Below, in pieces: positions 11,101 to 22,093 of a stretch of 64,000 nucleotides of DNA. Made by a program: the position numbers and the translations under genes. Position 1 is the stretch's first letter; the number at the start of each line of letters is the position of its first letter. The DNA comes from Scilla litardierei (taxonomy: Eukaryota > Streptophyta > Magnoliopsida > Asparagales > Asparagaceae): the NCBI GenBank assembly GCA_030789695.1, contig CM061141.1:197357689-197421688 (forward strand), written 5' to 3'. The notes under the pieces are model-generated. The model was not told where the DNA came from. It saw nothing but the letters and a program-made list of their open reading frames with translations, and made no database searches.

Positions 11101-11882
11101 TAATGGAAATATATTGAAAGAAGGTTTAAAACAAAATTTAAATCGAGTGGAAACTTTTAATAAGGAAAATTTGAAAACGACTTTGGAAGAATCAAGATTT
11201 GCAACGGGAAAGATTTGAAAGGTCAACGATAATAGTAAGGAGGGAATCATGTGAATTGAGGGCAATGAATGTGGTTGTGTGATGAATGCACCTAAATTAC
11301 GATTCAAGAAAAATACGACGAAAACCTACGGTCAGCAACACAGAAGTGTAGTGACCAGGAACAGATTGAACCAGAGAGTCCTAATCATCGGTTGACTAAA
11401 GGTCAAGAAAAGTTAACACTAAGCTTCCTAATGGCTAGAGTATATTAGAGGCCTCAGGGAAGGTTCTAAGAGAATCGAGATCATGTCCTGTTGGGCCCGA
11501 AATCGATGAACCCAAGCAAACGGCTAAAGAAATCCTAGGAATCTATCATGGTCAGAGCTAGACAGGAACCACTAAAGTAACTCTTAAGACTATCATATCA
11601 ATCACTAGCATGGAGTTTAACAAACAATCAAGGGCCTCTAACTAGCAAGCACAAACTCCTAACTAAGTCTCACTATAGTCCTGACCTAATGGATTTCCTA
11701 CCAAGCTGGGACAGGTGCTCTAACACGTCTACTAGCCACCTAAGATATAGGAACGCTAAAAACCTAGACTCCGGGCTTATAATTTGGATGTTCTAATTTA
11801 TTTAATGGACATTCTATAATTGTTATCGTTGTTTCGATAGCTCGCATTTGCAAATGGACCTGCATGGGCCACCAATAAAACC
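8112..11882 (-). other. LARD-A internal region, no ORFs
   Basis: 3.77 kb without gag or pol; the longest frames are about 80 codons and lack domains. In element orientation the 3' half (8112-9600) is T/G-rich and poor in C. Conserved islands shared with LARD-B include the phrases around 9040-9060 (ACTCAAGC, GAGTGGGTATA on the minus strand) and around 9600-9650. Next to the 5' LTR it begins GGTTTTATTGGTGGCCC, the same as in LARD-B. This presumably covers the primer-binding site but does not match the usual initiator-Met sequence. Confidence 0.8.
8130..8149 (-). promoter_or_regulatory. Pre-PPT hairpin of LARD-A
   Basis: On the minus strand AAAGTCCG-AGGA-CGGACTTT: perfect 8-bp arms and an AGGA loop, about 20 bases upstream of the 3' LTR and next to the purine tract. 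The same structure is at 52299-52318 and, with a compensatory base-pair change, at 60371-60390. Confidence 0.75.
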
Positions 11883-14274
11883 TGTCACGCCCTGCTTCCC
11901 AAAAATGAGGAGGCGAGACGTGAGAAGGTCCGCTCAGACTTGAAGCTGCAAAGCTCCAAGCCCGATAAGCGTCAATCAACAATGAATTGGCAGGTCCTTG
12001 CAACGCAATACGAAACAACGATAGGAATAATGAAGTGAGACAATAAGCAATTTATCCAATCTCAGAATAGCCATAAAATAAATTACAATATCACAGAAAA
12101 GCCACCAGGCTCTAAAGGGAAAAGCTAAGGCCCAAACATGGCCAACAAGGTACAACATACAAGCAAGGGTGCCCCGCACCAACAACTAACAGCAAACCTA
12201 AACAAGGAAGAGAACACAAGCGACCTCTAAGACTGGTCACCAATGACCACAAACTCCTCCTCAGCAACCACTGGCTCAGCGCCAGCAAACACTACGTCCT
12301 CATCGACAAACTCAGGCTCGGGATCTAACATGTGTCACCCAAAAGAGAAAAGGGGCACATGTCAGCAAGTCGAAAGACTTGTGCAAGGAAACTGAAAGAA
12401 AGGTAAACTAACAACCAAGCAGTTATAGTATGATGCATGACATGGAAAGTATAGTATGGAAGTGACAAGTAAGGGGAAGTACAAGTAGCAAGTATGTCAT
12501 GGATAACAAGTTTTACAAATAAAACACAGACAAGTACAAGTGGTAGGTGTGACATGTATTATCAAGTAACAAGTATAAGGGATCACCCACACACAGGCGA
12601 GCGCCCTATTGCCCGCAGGCTGTAATCAAGTACAAGGGATCACTCACACACAGGCGAGTGCCCTATTGCCCGCAGGCTGTATTGAGCTCGTTTTCTGGAC
12701 CACGAGCCAGATTTATAATTGGCCTAGGGTCGTACCCGCAAAACGGGTGTCTAGCCGGAACAAGTAGCACTAGTGTGTAGCGATGCTACGCAATCACGAT
12801 GAGTGTTCAAGCAGGCAATGACATGAGCAGTTATTCGCGTACCGTTAATTAAATTAAACATGACAGGCAAAATGCAATGACATGAACAGATATTTGCGTA
12901 CCGTTAATTTAAATTAAACATGGCAGTTAAAGATGCATGGATGACATGAACAGTTAATACGCGTACCGTTAATTGAAATTAAACGTGACATACAAGCATG
13001 ATGAAGGTGACGGACCAAGCTTCGTTGTCAAGCTAGGTCAATGGCGTCCAGACGGCTATCCTTTCACTGTCTAGTCTCTTTTACGCTAAAGCAAGGAAAT
13101 GGCCTAAGACATGGCCCAAATCAAGAGATGCAAGTTTCACTTGCCTCACGCCAAGGAAGATGATCAACGAGGCATGCCACAAAAGTTATCTACGGAGAGG
13201 AAATCGCTGCCACGGAGAAACAATCATCAAACAACATCCAACCTAGTTTATTATTAGGGTTTCAATAAAATCACAAGGAGAGTTATGAGAAAACCAAAGG
13301 ATCGAACCCTACCGTATAGAAGCAGAAGATCGATGCCGAGCAAGCACGGCAACGGAAGAACGATCCGGGGAAACCTAGGGTTCAGATCTGGAATGGGGAG
13401 AAAATCTGGAGAAATGGGGTTTTGGGGATTTTTGGGGGTTTTCCGGTGACCTAGAGGTGGTGGCCGGCCAAAATGGAGAGGGAGAAGGGCTCTTGATGAA
13501 GGAGGATGGCTAGGGGAAGATGGAGAAGGATTTGGGGAAGAAGGAGGCTCAGGAGAAATGAAAGAAGAAAAGAAAACGTTTGGGGGGTTTAAATAGGAAG
13601 AGCTGGCGGCTGCCCAGAAATTAGGGTTTCGACACTGATTAGTCGGTCAAAGAAGAGTTACTGACCGACTAGTTTAGCAACTTGTTGGTCGGTCGACCAA
13701 CTGTGACCGACTAGAATCAAACAGCGAAAGAAGGGGAAAATTTGGGAAGTGAATTAGTCGGTCTGTGAAGGCCCGTCGACCAACTAGTTTGGAATCTAGT
13801 CGGTCGGTGAGTGTTCATGAACCGACTAACGAGGAACAGTAGCTTAGGTAAAATTAATCAAATGAACTAGTCGGTCTGAGAGCAAGTTCTGGCCGACTAG
13901 TTTCACATCTAGTCGGTCGGTGGTTGTTCTTAGACTGACTAAGAGTAAACAGTAACTCCTGTACAGTAGATTTAAAGAACTAGTCGGTTGGAGAAGAGTT
14001 CCTGACCGACTAGATTGAATTCTAGTCGGTTGGTCCGTCTTCTCGAACCAACTAAGATGCACTAAAAGTGCCGATTCGAATCGCGGAGCTTCGGGAAGAT
14101 TCCTATGGCTTCTAAGATCACTCTAACTCTAAGATATGAGCGATTTGAAGCTCGTCACGAATGACTTACTCCGAAATCGACGATCGAAGGAAGAAGCTAG
14201 AAAATCACAACGAAACGATCGAAAGTGAAAGCTACGAAGACGGAGAAAGGAAATCACAACCAAAGTGAAGGCAA

Positions 14275-14276
<2 letters not shown>

Positions 14277-14318
<42 letters not shown>
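14277..14318. repeat. (TA)n microsatellite
   Basis: About 20 TA units, expanded from the short (TA)n at the same place in the other LTR (around 8067-8083). It is the insertion site of the MITE; TA repeats resume at 14689. Confidence 0.9.
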
Positions 14319-14322
<4 letters not shown>

Positions 14323-14688
14323 ATCTTCGGGTGCGAAAAAACCCGTGCGAAAACTTTTTTTTTATTTTTTTGAAATTTTTTTTTCAAAAATTCTTTTTTT
14401 TGATGTTTAATCCATACAATTATATACCCCAGGGAAAATAATGGGTGAACCCGTTGGGGATTAGGCACCCATCCACCCGTTACAAATTTAACGGTCTCAA
14501 AACGTGCAAATTTGATGAAATGCCTTGATCGAAGGCCAAATGACATTATTTCTCAACCATTATTTTTTGAGGGGGGTAAAACAACATATAATGAGGGTGG
14601 AAAAAAGAATTTTTGAAAAAAAAAATTTCAAAAAAAAGATAAAAACATTTTCGCACCGTGCGAAATGTTCTCACATGAAGATTTACCT
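14319..14688. mobile_element. MITE with long imperfect terminal inverted repeats
   Basis: The 370-bp segment is absent from the sister LTR. It starts GGCAATCTTCGGGTGCGAAA and ends so that its reverse complement starts GGTAAATCTTCATGTGAGAA. Both ends then carry GTGCGAAAA, a T-rich tract and a TTTTTGAAA/TTTCAAAAA core, giving terminal inverted repeats of some 70-80 bp. There is no ORF. The target duplication cannot be read because the target is (TA)n. Class II MITE is the best explanation; the superfamily is not determined. Confidence 0.8.
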
Positions 14689-14732
14689 ATATATATATAT
14701 ATATAATCTATACAAGAAAACCAGTCGTTACA

Positions 14733-15059
14733 TGCATTGCTGAATGTTTCATGAATAATTATATATATTTGGATTTTCATAAATTCCGAAAAATATCAAT
14801 ATATCTATCATACATTTGACAACTTTTTTGAATTCTATGGCTGACTAGGACAAGATAAATAGTGGCTGAGATTTAATCTTGGAAAATGGAAGGTTGAGAT
14901 GAAGCTTTGAAACCATAAATGTGAGCTTTGAAATTTGGTCCAACTTTGAAATGAAGAGATCTTTGAAACCATGAATGAGAGCTTTTAAATTTGGTCCAAC
15001 TTTGAAAGCAACCGCGAACCAGTTTCGCACCTAAGGCGCCAGCGAAATCTTTTTTAGTT
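14733..15059. other. Flank with a two-copy repeat of about 55 bp
   Basis: Starts with the right TSD of LARD-A. At 14892-15008 a unit CTTTGAAACCAT...GAGCTTT...AAATTTGGTCCAACTTTGAAA is present twice in tandem. No gene is visible. Confidence 0.55.
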
Positions 15060-15905
15060 AATTTTTTGTTCCACGCTGAATTTGTTGTTCAACGCAAATT
15101 TGTTGTTCCGCACCGAATTTGTTGTTCTACGCCGAATTTGTTGTTCCGCGCCGAAGGCGCCTGTGCCACTAAATATTTTTACGCCAATTTGTTATTCTTT
15201 TAAATTTTAATAATTTTTTGAGGAACAAAGGTTTCGCGTGGGAAAATCTTAAATGAACCATGCCTGCGGGCACAGGGTTTTAACGCTAATTTGTTGTTCC
15301 GCGTCGAAGGCGTCCGTGACGAATTTTTTGCTCAGTTTCGAAGGCGCGTGCGTCGAACTTGTTGTTCCGCGTCGAAGGCAACCCGTGCCGAATTTGTTGT
15401 TCAGTTTCGAAGGCGCCTGCGCCGAATTTGTTGTTCCGCGCCGAAGGCGCCCGTGCCGAATTTGTTGTTCCGCGCCGAATGCGCTCATGATACTAAATAT
15501 TTTTACGCTAATTTGTTGTTTTTTATAATTTTAATAATTTTTTGGGGAACAAAGATTTAGTGGTGGAAAATCTTAATGAACCGTGCCGCGTGCATGGGTT
15601 TTTTTACGCCAATTTGTTGTTCCGCGCCGAAGGCGCCCGTGCCACTAAATATTTATACGCTAATTTGTTGTTTTTTAAAATTTTAATAATTTTTCGGGAA
15701 CAAATATTTTGCGGGGCAAAATCTTAAATGAGCCGTGCCCGCGGGCACATGTTTTTTACGCCAATTTGTTGTTTCGTGCCGAAGGCGCCCGTGCCGCTAA
15801 ATATTTTTACGCTTATTTGTTGGTATTTAAAATTTTAATAATTTTTTGGGGAACAAAGATTTTGGGGGGGAAAATCTTAAATGAACCGTGCCCGCAGGTA
15901 CGGGT
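15060..15905. repeat. Two-level satellite-like array (TTGTTGTTCCGCGCCGAA units)
   Basis: The short unit TTGTTGTTCCGCGCCGAA with GGCGCCCGTGCC occurs more than ten times. On top of it, a longer unit of about 150 bp repeats from roughly 15280: short units, then ACTAAATATTTTTACGC, AATTTTAATAATTTTTTGGGG, ACAAAGATTT, and a phrase around ATCTTAAATGAACCGTGCCCGCGGGCAC with a perfect palindrome GTGCCCGCGGGCAC in the best copy. Predicted peptides with repeated NLLF residues are products of the repeat, not genes. Confidence 0.8.
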
Positions 15906-16108
15906 TATGACTAGTTTATTATTAAATGACATTTTAGACCAGAGTTTAGCTCTAGTAGAATTTTCTTTTTCAACGCTTAAATTGTTGCTTTTAAATATAA
16001 TATGGACATGGATTATTTTGATAGAGGATTTTTTTCCATACAGGTCTATCTTCTTAAGCTAGCACAAGGGCAACCAAAAGAGTGCTAGTGGGGGGGTCTT
16101 GCGTGTTT

Positions 16109-16894
16109 ATGCCCGAAACCTCAACCCTAAGAATGACAACAAAAGCACCTCCATCACTACATGACTCTCCAGTTGCCTCCTCCGATTTATCCTCCTCCGG
16201 AAGTTTTTCCTCTTGCTCCTCCATTTCATCTTACTCCAGAGATCAACCTTCCATTAACACAAGAAAGTCCGATTCACAATATTTGAAAACAATGTCCACC
16301 GGTTATTTCAATGATGGATTGGAATTTGATTTAGTAGCGTTCATGACTAATGAAATTGCACCTAACTCATATTCTGAAGCTGAACAATCGAATTATGAAT
16401 TTGACAAGTCAGATTCTGCGTCAAAATCATTAAGATTCAACGCCGATGATTATGTGAGTGACACATATTCTATGGAGTCTGAATCGTCGAAGCCTGATTC
16501 TGATGAGTTTGAAGCTACCACACTCGAAAAAAAAGTGAAGAAAGAAGAATCCGAGACAATGGAGACAATACTTACAACCGGGGACAACGAGAATGAAAGA
16601 GATATGGTCGATGCAGTTCCAACCGATAATGGAAGTCCTCGGTTCCAGAAAAACAATGAGAGGAGAGCGAAGCCGGAGGACTTAAAGGAAAAGTTTCCAT
16701 TACTTACAGATATCGTGATTAAGATGGAAAATGACATAGCAATGGAGTACTTTGAAAAGATTAGCCCTGTGAAGTTGGGGACATTGGAGAAGAAATTAAA
16801 GAAACAAAAGATGGCAGAGAAGAATCATGATTTGAGGGTGAAAAAATTCAACCAAGATTATTTCAAGTGGATCACCAGCTCCATATATAATTAA
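16109..16894 (+). CDS. Hypothetical protein, Ser/Asp/Glu/Lys-rich, 261 aa
   Basis: Open frame from ATG at 16109 (an upstream GTG at 16082 is also in frame but unlikely) to TAA at 16894. I recognise no family. Residues 20-55 are serine-rich, 70-150 acidic with serine, 120-150 hold a KKVKKEE charged stretch, and 185-261 are lysine-rich and likely helical. No signal peptide or membrane segment is visible. A TTTTTTTCCATACAG acceptor-like sequence lies at about 16030, but all frames between it and the ATG are closed. It could be the last exon of a broken host gene or a gene piece carried by a transposon; mixed composition argues against chance. Confidence 0.45.
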   Translation: MPETSTLRMTTKAPPSLHDSPVASSDLSSSGSFSSCSSISSYSRDQPSINTRKSDSQYLKTMSTGYFNDGLEFDLVAFMTNEIAPNSYSEAEQSNYEFDKSDSASKSLRFNADDYVSDTYSMESESSKPDSDEFEATTLEKKVKKEESETMETILTTGDNENERDMVDAVPTDNGSPRFQKNNERRAKPEDLKEKFPLLTDIVIKMENDIAMEYFEKISPVKLGTLEKKLKKQKMAEKNHDLRVKKFNQDYFKWITSSIYN

Positions 16895-19375
16895 ATTTAA
16901 TCCAGCTTTGTATACAATTCGTCACTGATTGTTGTGTAACAGACAAGAAAGTCCGATTCAGCTATCAGTGAAAGTCCTCTGGCAATCTGTACTCTTAGAA
17001 TGCTTGTAGTTCAAACAATCATCTGTTAAGAAGGGAAGCACTGATTGCCAGATATTTTGTCTAGCTTGTCTAGCTGTCTCTTCTCTTGTTTAGATATTAA
17101 TTTTGAGCTATTATTTCCAATGCTTCAAGTTGCAAAAATGTTTTGAAATTAATCTTTCCTTTTTTTCTTCCCTTTTCTGATGTTTTCCCCACAGTGATCC
17201 ATGTTTACTGATCTATAAGTATACCAATTTGATTAGATTAGGTGAAGCACAAAAACAAGATGTCTTTTTATGATGTGATTTGCTCTTAGGAATATGTACA
17301 ATAGTCATCGATCTACCATTAAATAGTAATTGTTTGGAAAAACATTGCAAGAGTCTAACTGCTTTGTTGCTGATCAAAGACATCCTACTAGGCCACACAC
17401 GAACCAGGAAGTCTAGTTTCTTAATTAGGCTGCAATATATTTCTCTTGTTGAGTTACACATAATATTTTCTCTAAGGAGATGTGTTAAGAAGTTTTCATC
17501 TATTGAGATAGAAGTTGGTGGAAAATTATCCAGCTAGACAGATTATCATCTAATGCTACCACATTATCGGGAGTATCTTTGTAACATCAATTGTAAATTG
17601 ATTAAATCGAAATGGTCAATATTTTCTGTTATCCTGGTTTTAGCACCTTGAATCGTTATGGTTCATCGTCGGCAGGTTATATGCTGACTCTCCAAAGCTG
17701 GTTTAGTACTTCTCGTTTCCTTTTTAAAACACAAATTATAGCATATGCTTTCCAATAAGAAAATCAGGGTCAGGAATGCATCCCACTTTTCTTATGCTCA
17801 TTCCTCTTCTGATATTGACAGGAAGATGTGTAACCATGGCTTTGTTTCGGAGTCCAGTTACTTTCAGCTAGAAAGCAAGCAAAAGCAGTGGCCAAGGTTG
17901 TTCAATTAGCTCATCATCACGATGCCACTTCTGGTGAGGCCCGATTTGTGTGGCCAATTAATGACTCGGGCTCAGTTTCTTCCAGGTGAGCACTCCTGGT
18001 TTTTTTTAACTTCCAGCAGATTCAGGAAAATTAAATTGTCGTATGAGAATGTTCTGTATCTTTTATCAGTCTGATGAAACAAAATTTAAAGCCAAATCTG
18101 ATACAACCTTTATCGATACTGTCCTGCAGTCACTTGATCGAACTATTTAAGCCCATTGCAGGGCACGCTATCCCCTTCTGGTTACATCATGTGTATACTC
18201 ACGGACAAAAATGGAGAGACAGTATGTCAATCCACCACATCATACTGAAAACAAAAATACCAATTCTACTATTAGTTTATTTCAGCTCTATTGTTTATAG
18301 CTAAACATATGGTAGCGCTGGTCAACTGTGGCCGTAGCATCTGGTGCACGTATCTTATCTGGTTTAACGAACTTTCAAGTTGCACTCTATCCAGTTAATG
18401 CTATTTCAGTGCTGCAGCACAAATGAAGGAAAACACTTGATGATTTCTATTTAGAAACTGTTTTAACACAATACCTATCATTTTTTGTTGTAGCTGGGAC
18501 AGGAGCGATCCTGTTTGCTGGCTGACTGGCTCTGTTGTGCTCTTAATTTCTATAGTCCTGAGAAAAATATATATGGGGTGATAGAGCCCAATCAGATGTC
18601 TTATTCTTTCAGATGGTTGAATAAAGAATGGAATCCACTACAAGCCGCATGTATGGAATATGGTTACTCGAATGTATGGAATATGGAGCCATCATCTTTA
18701 TGCAAATGTAAGGCATCGTTTCCTAATGGCCTACACCGTGGCTAGGATTGATGCATATATCTTAGAGCACGTTGCTTGTATACACTGCAGGGGCTCGCAA
18801 CTGTATAAGTTTCTGCCTCAGAGTAGTCCAATATTGCTTATCCAAAAACGGTTTTCAGTTCTTAGGTATGTATATCCACCGAGCTCAACTCCCAGAACTT
18901 CTGGTTAGTGAAGATCAAGGTTATAAGGCCGACACATGCATGCCGTTTTCTGAACTAGTTTGGTGAAGGCAAGTAAAGCCATCAAATGCTTGATTTGAGC
19001 TTAATGCAATGTTAATGGTCATTTAATCCGTCGATTTGCTACATAAGATTTTGGCTGATGCGAGTTACTGTTTCTTCATACCGCTTATTCGAGTTCTCTG
19101 TTTGATGTTAAATGCCTTTGCTGACAACAAATTGAGAACACATTACTTATCATTTGGCATCTTTGCTATTGGTAAATTTTGTTTAAATGTTTCAAAATGC
19201 TTTTTTCCTTTTCTATTTCTTTGCCAATGCTTTACTGAGAGTCAAGTTTCCACCCCTGATGTTTTTTATTGCTTGCATCTGATTTCAATCACAGATTTTT
19301 TCATGGGTTGAACATTTCTTCCTCTTCTTTTGTTTGGTTGCTTGAGAAAGAGGAGGGCATTTAAAAAGGGCTAAT
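16895..19375 (+). other. Genic-looking but unclassified sequence, possibly decayed exons and introns
   Basis: There are no long ORFs. Several segments look like exons by codon content and flanking splice signals: 17868-17993 (ends AGG|TGAGC; peptide has ...KQAKAVAKVVQLAHHH... then RFVWPINDSGSVSS) and 18069-18150 (after TTTTATCAG; SDETKFKAKSDTTFIDTV). T-rich, intron-like sequence separates them. I do not recognise the product and cannot join the pieces into a convincing gene. It may belong with the ORF at 16109-16894, as a decayed host gene or captured fragment. Confidence 0.3.
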
Positions 19376-20975
19376 TGTTATGAGTGAGGGAGACTTATGA
19401 TCTCTCCTCCCTCATTATCCAGCATAACACCTCACTACATGTTAGTGGGGTGAACCTTTGGTATACTAGAGACTATTGGTCTCTCCTCTTCATATGATGA
19501 AATAATAAAATGGGACCATGTGATATTGGCCATGGTTAATCTCTTCAGACACGTTATCAGCACGAGAACATGCATAATTCCAAAACTATCCACCATAGAT
19601 ATGAAACTGGTTAGGTGCGACAATCCAACTGGTTAGGTGCTTACAAACCAAAAAGCCTGAAGCCTCAAAGACCATTTCTTGGGACACTAAGTCTTTGTCT
19701 CATTATGATTCGCGTAGTAATCTATGTGAAGATGAGATCCTGAAGATCCTTCACATTCAGAACATAGTACATTTATCACCGGACAAATTTACTGATAACT
19801 AGAAGATTATCAGATCACACGTCTCTACTGCCAATACGCCGATTAGGATTGACATCTTCAAATATGGATGCAATCCACCGGCAGCAGAATCGGCGGTGCC
19901 TCACATAAAAAGAGGACGGCCGCCTAGCTCCAAGTATAAATTCCCTCGTAAGAGGAATATACCTGGAAAAATAAAGAATATCCCACCACAGGATGCTGAG
20001 CTCAGACCAGTAACCTCTCTCCTCCTTCAATCCCCCTAAGAGAACAATACAGGAGAAATATAATTAAAATTCGTACGTACTGGGGAGGTACTGGACAGAA
20101 AAAGCACTGATGACGACGACGACTTCATGTTCGATATTGCTGTTCATGTGACTAAAGGCGACGTTGATATCGATCCACTATCTCTAGCTGAATACAAATG
20201 CAGAGATGATTGACCAACGTGGAACGAAGCAATATGAGTAGAGCTGGATTCACTCTTGAAACGCAAAGTCTTTGGACCAGTAGTCCAAACACCAAAAGGT
20301 GTAAAACCTGTGGGATACAAGTGGATATTCCTAAGGAAAAATAAATAAGAATAATCAGATCGTACGCTACAAAGCACGGCTTTTAGCTCAGGGATTTTCC
20401 CGACTACCGGGGATAGATTATGAATATACATTTTCCCCGGTTATGCAAACGATCACATTCCGATTAATAATAAGCTTAACTTCAATGGAAGGCAGAGAAA
20501 TGCAGCTCATGGACGTTGTGATTGCATATCTAAATGGCAATACAGATAAAAATATCTATATGAACCTTCCAGATGGTTCCAAAATACCAACAGAAATAAA
20601 ATATAGACATCGGGACGTCTATTCTGTTAAGCTTAAAAGATCATTATAAGATCTTAAACAATCGAGAAAAATGTGATATAACAGACTGAGTGAATTCCTC
20701 GTTCAACAAGTTTTCACCAATAATGAAATCTGTCCATGAATCTTTATTAAAAGATCGGGAACACGATTTGTTATAGTCGCAGTTTATGTGAACGACTTAA
20801 ATCTAATTGGATCTCCTGCGAATACTTTTGAAATGAAAGACCTAGGCAAAACAAAGTATTGTTTTGGCTTACAGAGCGAACACCTACGTGGTGGTATCAT
20901 ATTACACCAATCCACATATACAAGGAAATTACTGAAAAATTTCCAAATGGATAAATGTCATCCTCTAAGTACACC
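19376..20975 (+). mobile_element. Ty1/copia remnant with large internal deletions
   Basis: The region 19380-19545 resembles the end of an LTR. ACGTTATCAGCACGAG at about 19550-19566 is a half-tRNA-Met type primer-binding site used by some plant copia elements. About 330 bp downstream a basic linker typical of the integrase-RT junction appears (KRGRPPSSKYKFPRKRN, 19893-19963), so gag, protease and most of integrase are missing. RT follows at 20160-20975. The element is cut off by the LTR of the Tat-like element at 20976. Confidence 0.75.
20160..20975 (+). pseudogene. copia reverse transcriptase pseudogene
   Basis: Frame-shifted and stop-containing translation with clear copia RT blocks: FGPVVQTPKGVKPVGYKWIF, KARLLAQGFSRLPGIDYE, LMDVVIAYLNG, IYMNLPDG, WYNRLSEFL, then VAVYVNDLNLIGSP (catalytic YVDD changed to YVND) and FEMKDLGKTKYCFGLQ. 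The YVND change and at least three stops show it is dead. The reading ends at STPV where the next element begins. Confidence 0.85.
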
Positions 20976-22058
20976 TGTTACGACCTAAAGATTGTGCTAC
21001 ACTGACTTTCTACCCCAGGACACTCTACCTGCACAGAAGCCGCTCCCCCCGAAGGGGGAGGGGGCCCAACATCCAGGCCACGCCCGTGCGGCCCCAACTC
21101 TACGTCCCGGTCCGCCTCCAGCCGGACAAATGGGAAATCCGACTCCCGAGCGCTAAAGAGTGTCCCGGCTCGCCCCATGACTCTGCCCTATGGGCGCACG
21201 CTCCCCCTCAAGCCCGTCGGGAGGGCAGATAGGTCGCTCGTCGCCCTCTCAGAGCGGCCCAATGGGTCGACTACGGACCGCCTACGCCGACACATCCTTG
21301 CAACCCTTTGGCACATCGGATACGACAAACAACCTAGTACAAGGACACCACTGATACTTCCACCACTCGACAACCAGATAAAGCACCATTGGCTGTTGTG
21401 CCCCTGACCGTTGGTGCTTTCGGCCCTGACACCCTGACAAAGGCACCCCTGGCCGTTGCGCCGTCTGACAAAAGCGTGGCTGATACGCCCAGTCCTGACA
21501 TCCTCGACCGAAGCTTCTGTTGACAGATGAGCCAGCTCAGAACGCCAGGTTAGCCTCACCTAACCGCCTCCATCAGGTATAAATACCCCTTTGCCTCTAT
21601 CGGGGAAGGGGTTGGCAAATTAACTCTAATTCTAGCAACTCACACACACAATGGCAAAGGTCTTCCATATCTTTGTTCTTCCACGATAGCTCGTCACGTA
21701 AGGTCGACTCACTCTCAGTCCGTCCTGCGTGCCTAGCCCCTGCTTTTAAGCCCTAATACTAACTTGGGCATCGGAGAGGCTAAGGGTTGGACCCCAACCC
21801 GGCCTTTCTGACGAGCTGCTACTTGTGCAGGCGTGCTCGTCTTCACAGATACCATTTGACCCCGTCTCTGGCAGTGCGGTCGGTGGGCAGAGTCCTCACG
21901 GAATCGGTCCTGTGGTCGGCCTTCGTAGTGCGCCAGCCTCGTCACTACCCTCACAACCTGCCCAATCCACCCAAACTTCACCTCCCTTTCATATAACCGT
22001 CGTGCCCTTGGTTCTCCCAACAAACAAGTTCATTGTACGCGAGTTTTACCCCGCAACA
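20976..22058 (+). repeat. Tat-like 5' LTR
   Basis: About 1083 bp from TGTTACGACC to GCAACA, placed by the PBS immediately downstream and by the sudden loss of copia homology upstream. The left boundary cannot be checked against a 3' LTR, which is not in the window. Contains a TATA box at 21578-21585. Confidence 0.7.
21578..21585 (+). promoter_or_regulatory. Putative TATA box of the Tat-like LTR
   Basis: TATAAATA in the context CAGGTATAAATACCCC, about 480 bp before the LTR end. A good match to a plant core promoter; inferred. Confidence 0.6.
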
Positions 22059-22059
22059 A

Positions 22060-22077
22060 TTGGCGCCGTCTGTGGGA
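22060..22077 (+). promoter_or_regulatory. Primer-binding site of the Tat-like element
   Basis: TTGGCGCCGTCTGTGGGA begins two bases after the LTR end. This PBS wording is common in plant Tat-group Ty3 elements. Confidence 0.85.
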
Positions 22078-22093
22078 ATGAAGGGTCACACCC

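Larger units (their letters stand above)
5669..14732 (-). mobile_element. LARD-A: complete non-autonomous LTR retrotransposon, Tekay-type LTRs
   Basis: Bounded by LTRs at 5669-8111 and 11883-14732 and by a perfect 5-bp target duplication TGCAT (5664-5668 and 14733-14737). In element orientation (minus) the LTRs begin TGTAACGACTGG and end GGGCGTGACA. The 3.77-kb interior (8112-11882) has no gag or pol frame, making it a large retrotransposon derivative (LARD). The LTR ends, the hairpin at 8130-8149 and the polypurine tract next to the 3' LTR match the pol-bearing Tekay-like element at 57919 onward, a likely helper. The interior is homologous to that of LARD-B (41774-55148), which lies in the opposite orientation. 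Confidence 0.93.
11883..14732 (-). repeat. LARD-A 5' LTR
   Basis: 2850-bp partner of the LTR at 5669-8111, highly similar throughout (array 13639-14054, TATA-like box 13588-13595). The extra length comes from a long (TA)n run and a 370-bp MITE at 14319-14688. Confidence 0.93.

Noticed and set aside
14129..14546. Frames containing runs of IYIYIY
   Set aside because: Read-through of the (TA)n microsatellite and the MITE.
15249..15727. Frames with repeated NLLF or CCSA peptides
   Set aside because: Translations of the satellite-like repeat in different phases.
18772..18966. Cytochrome P450 heme-binding motif (AGARNC)
   Set aside because: Only six residues resemble the motif, in a short frame without any other P450 block.
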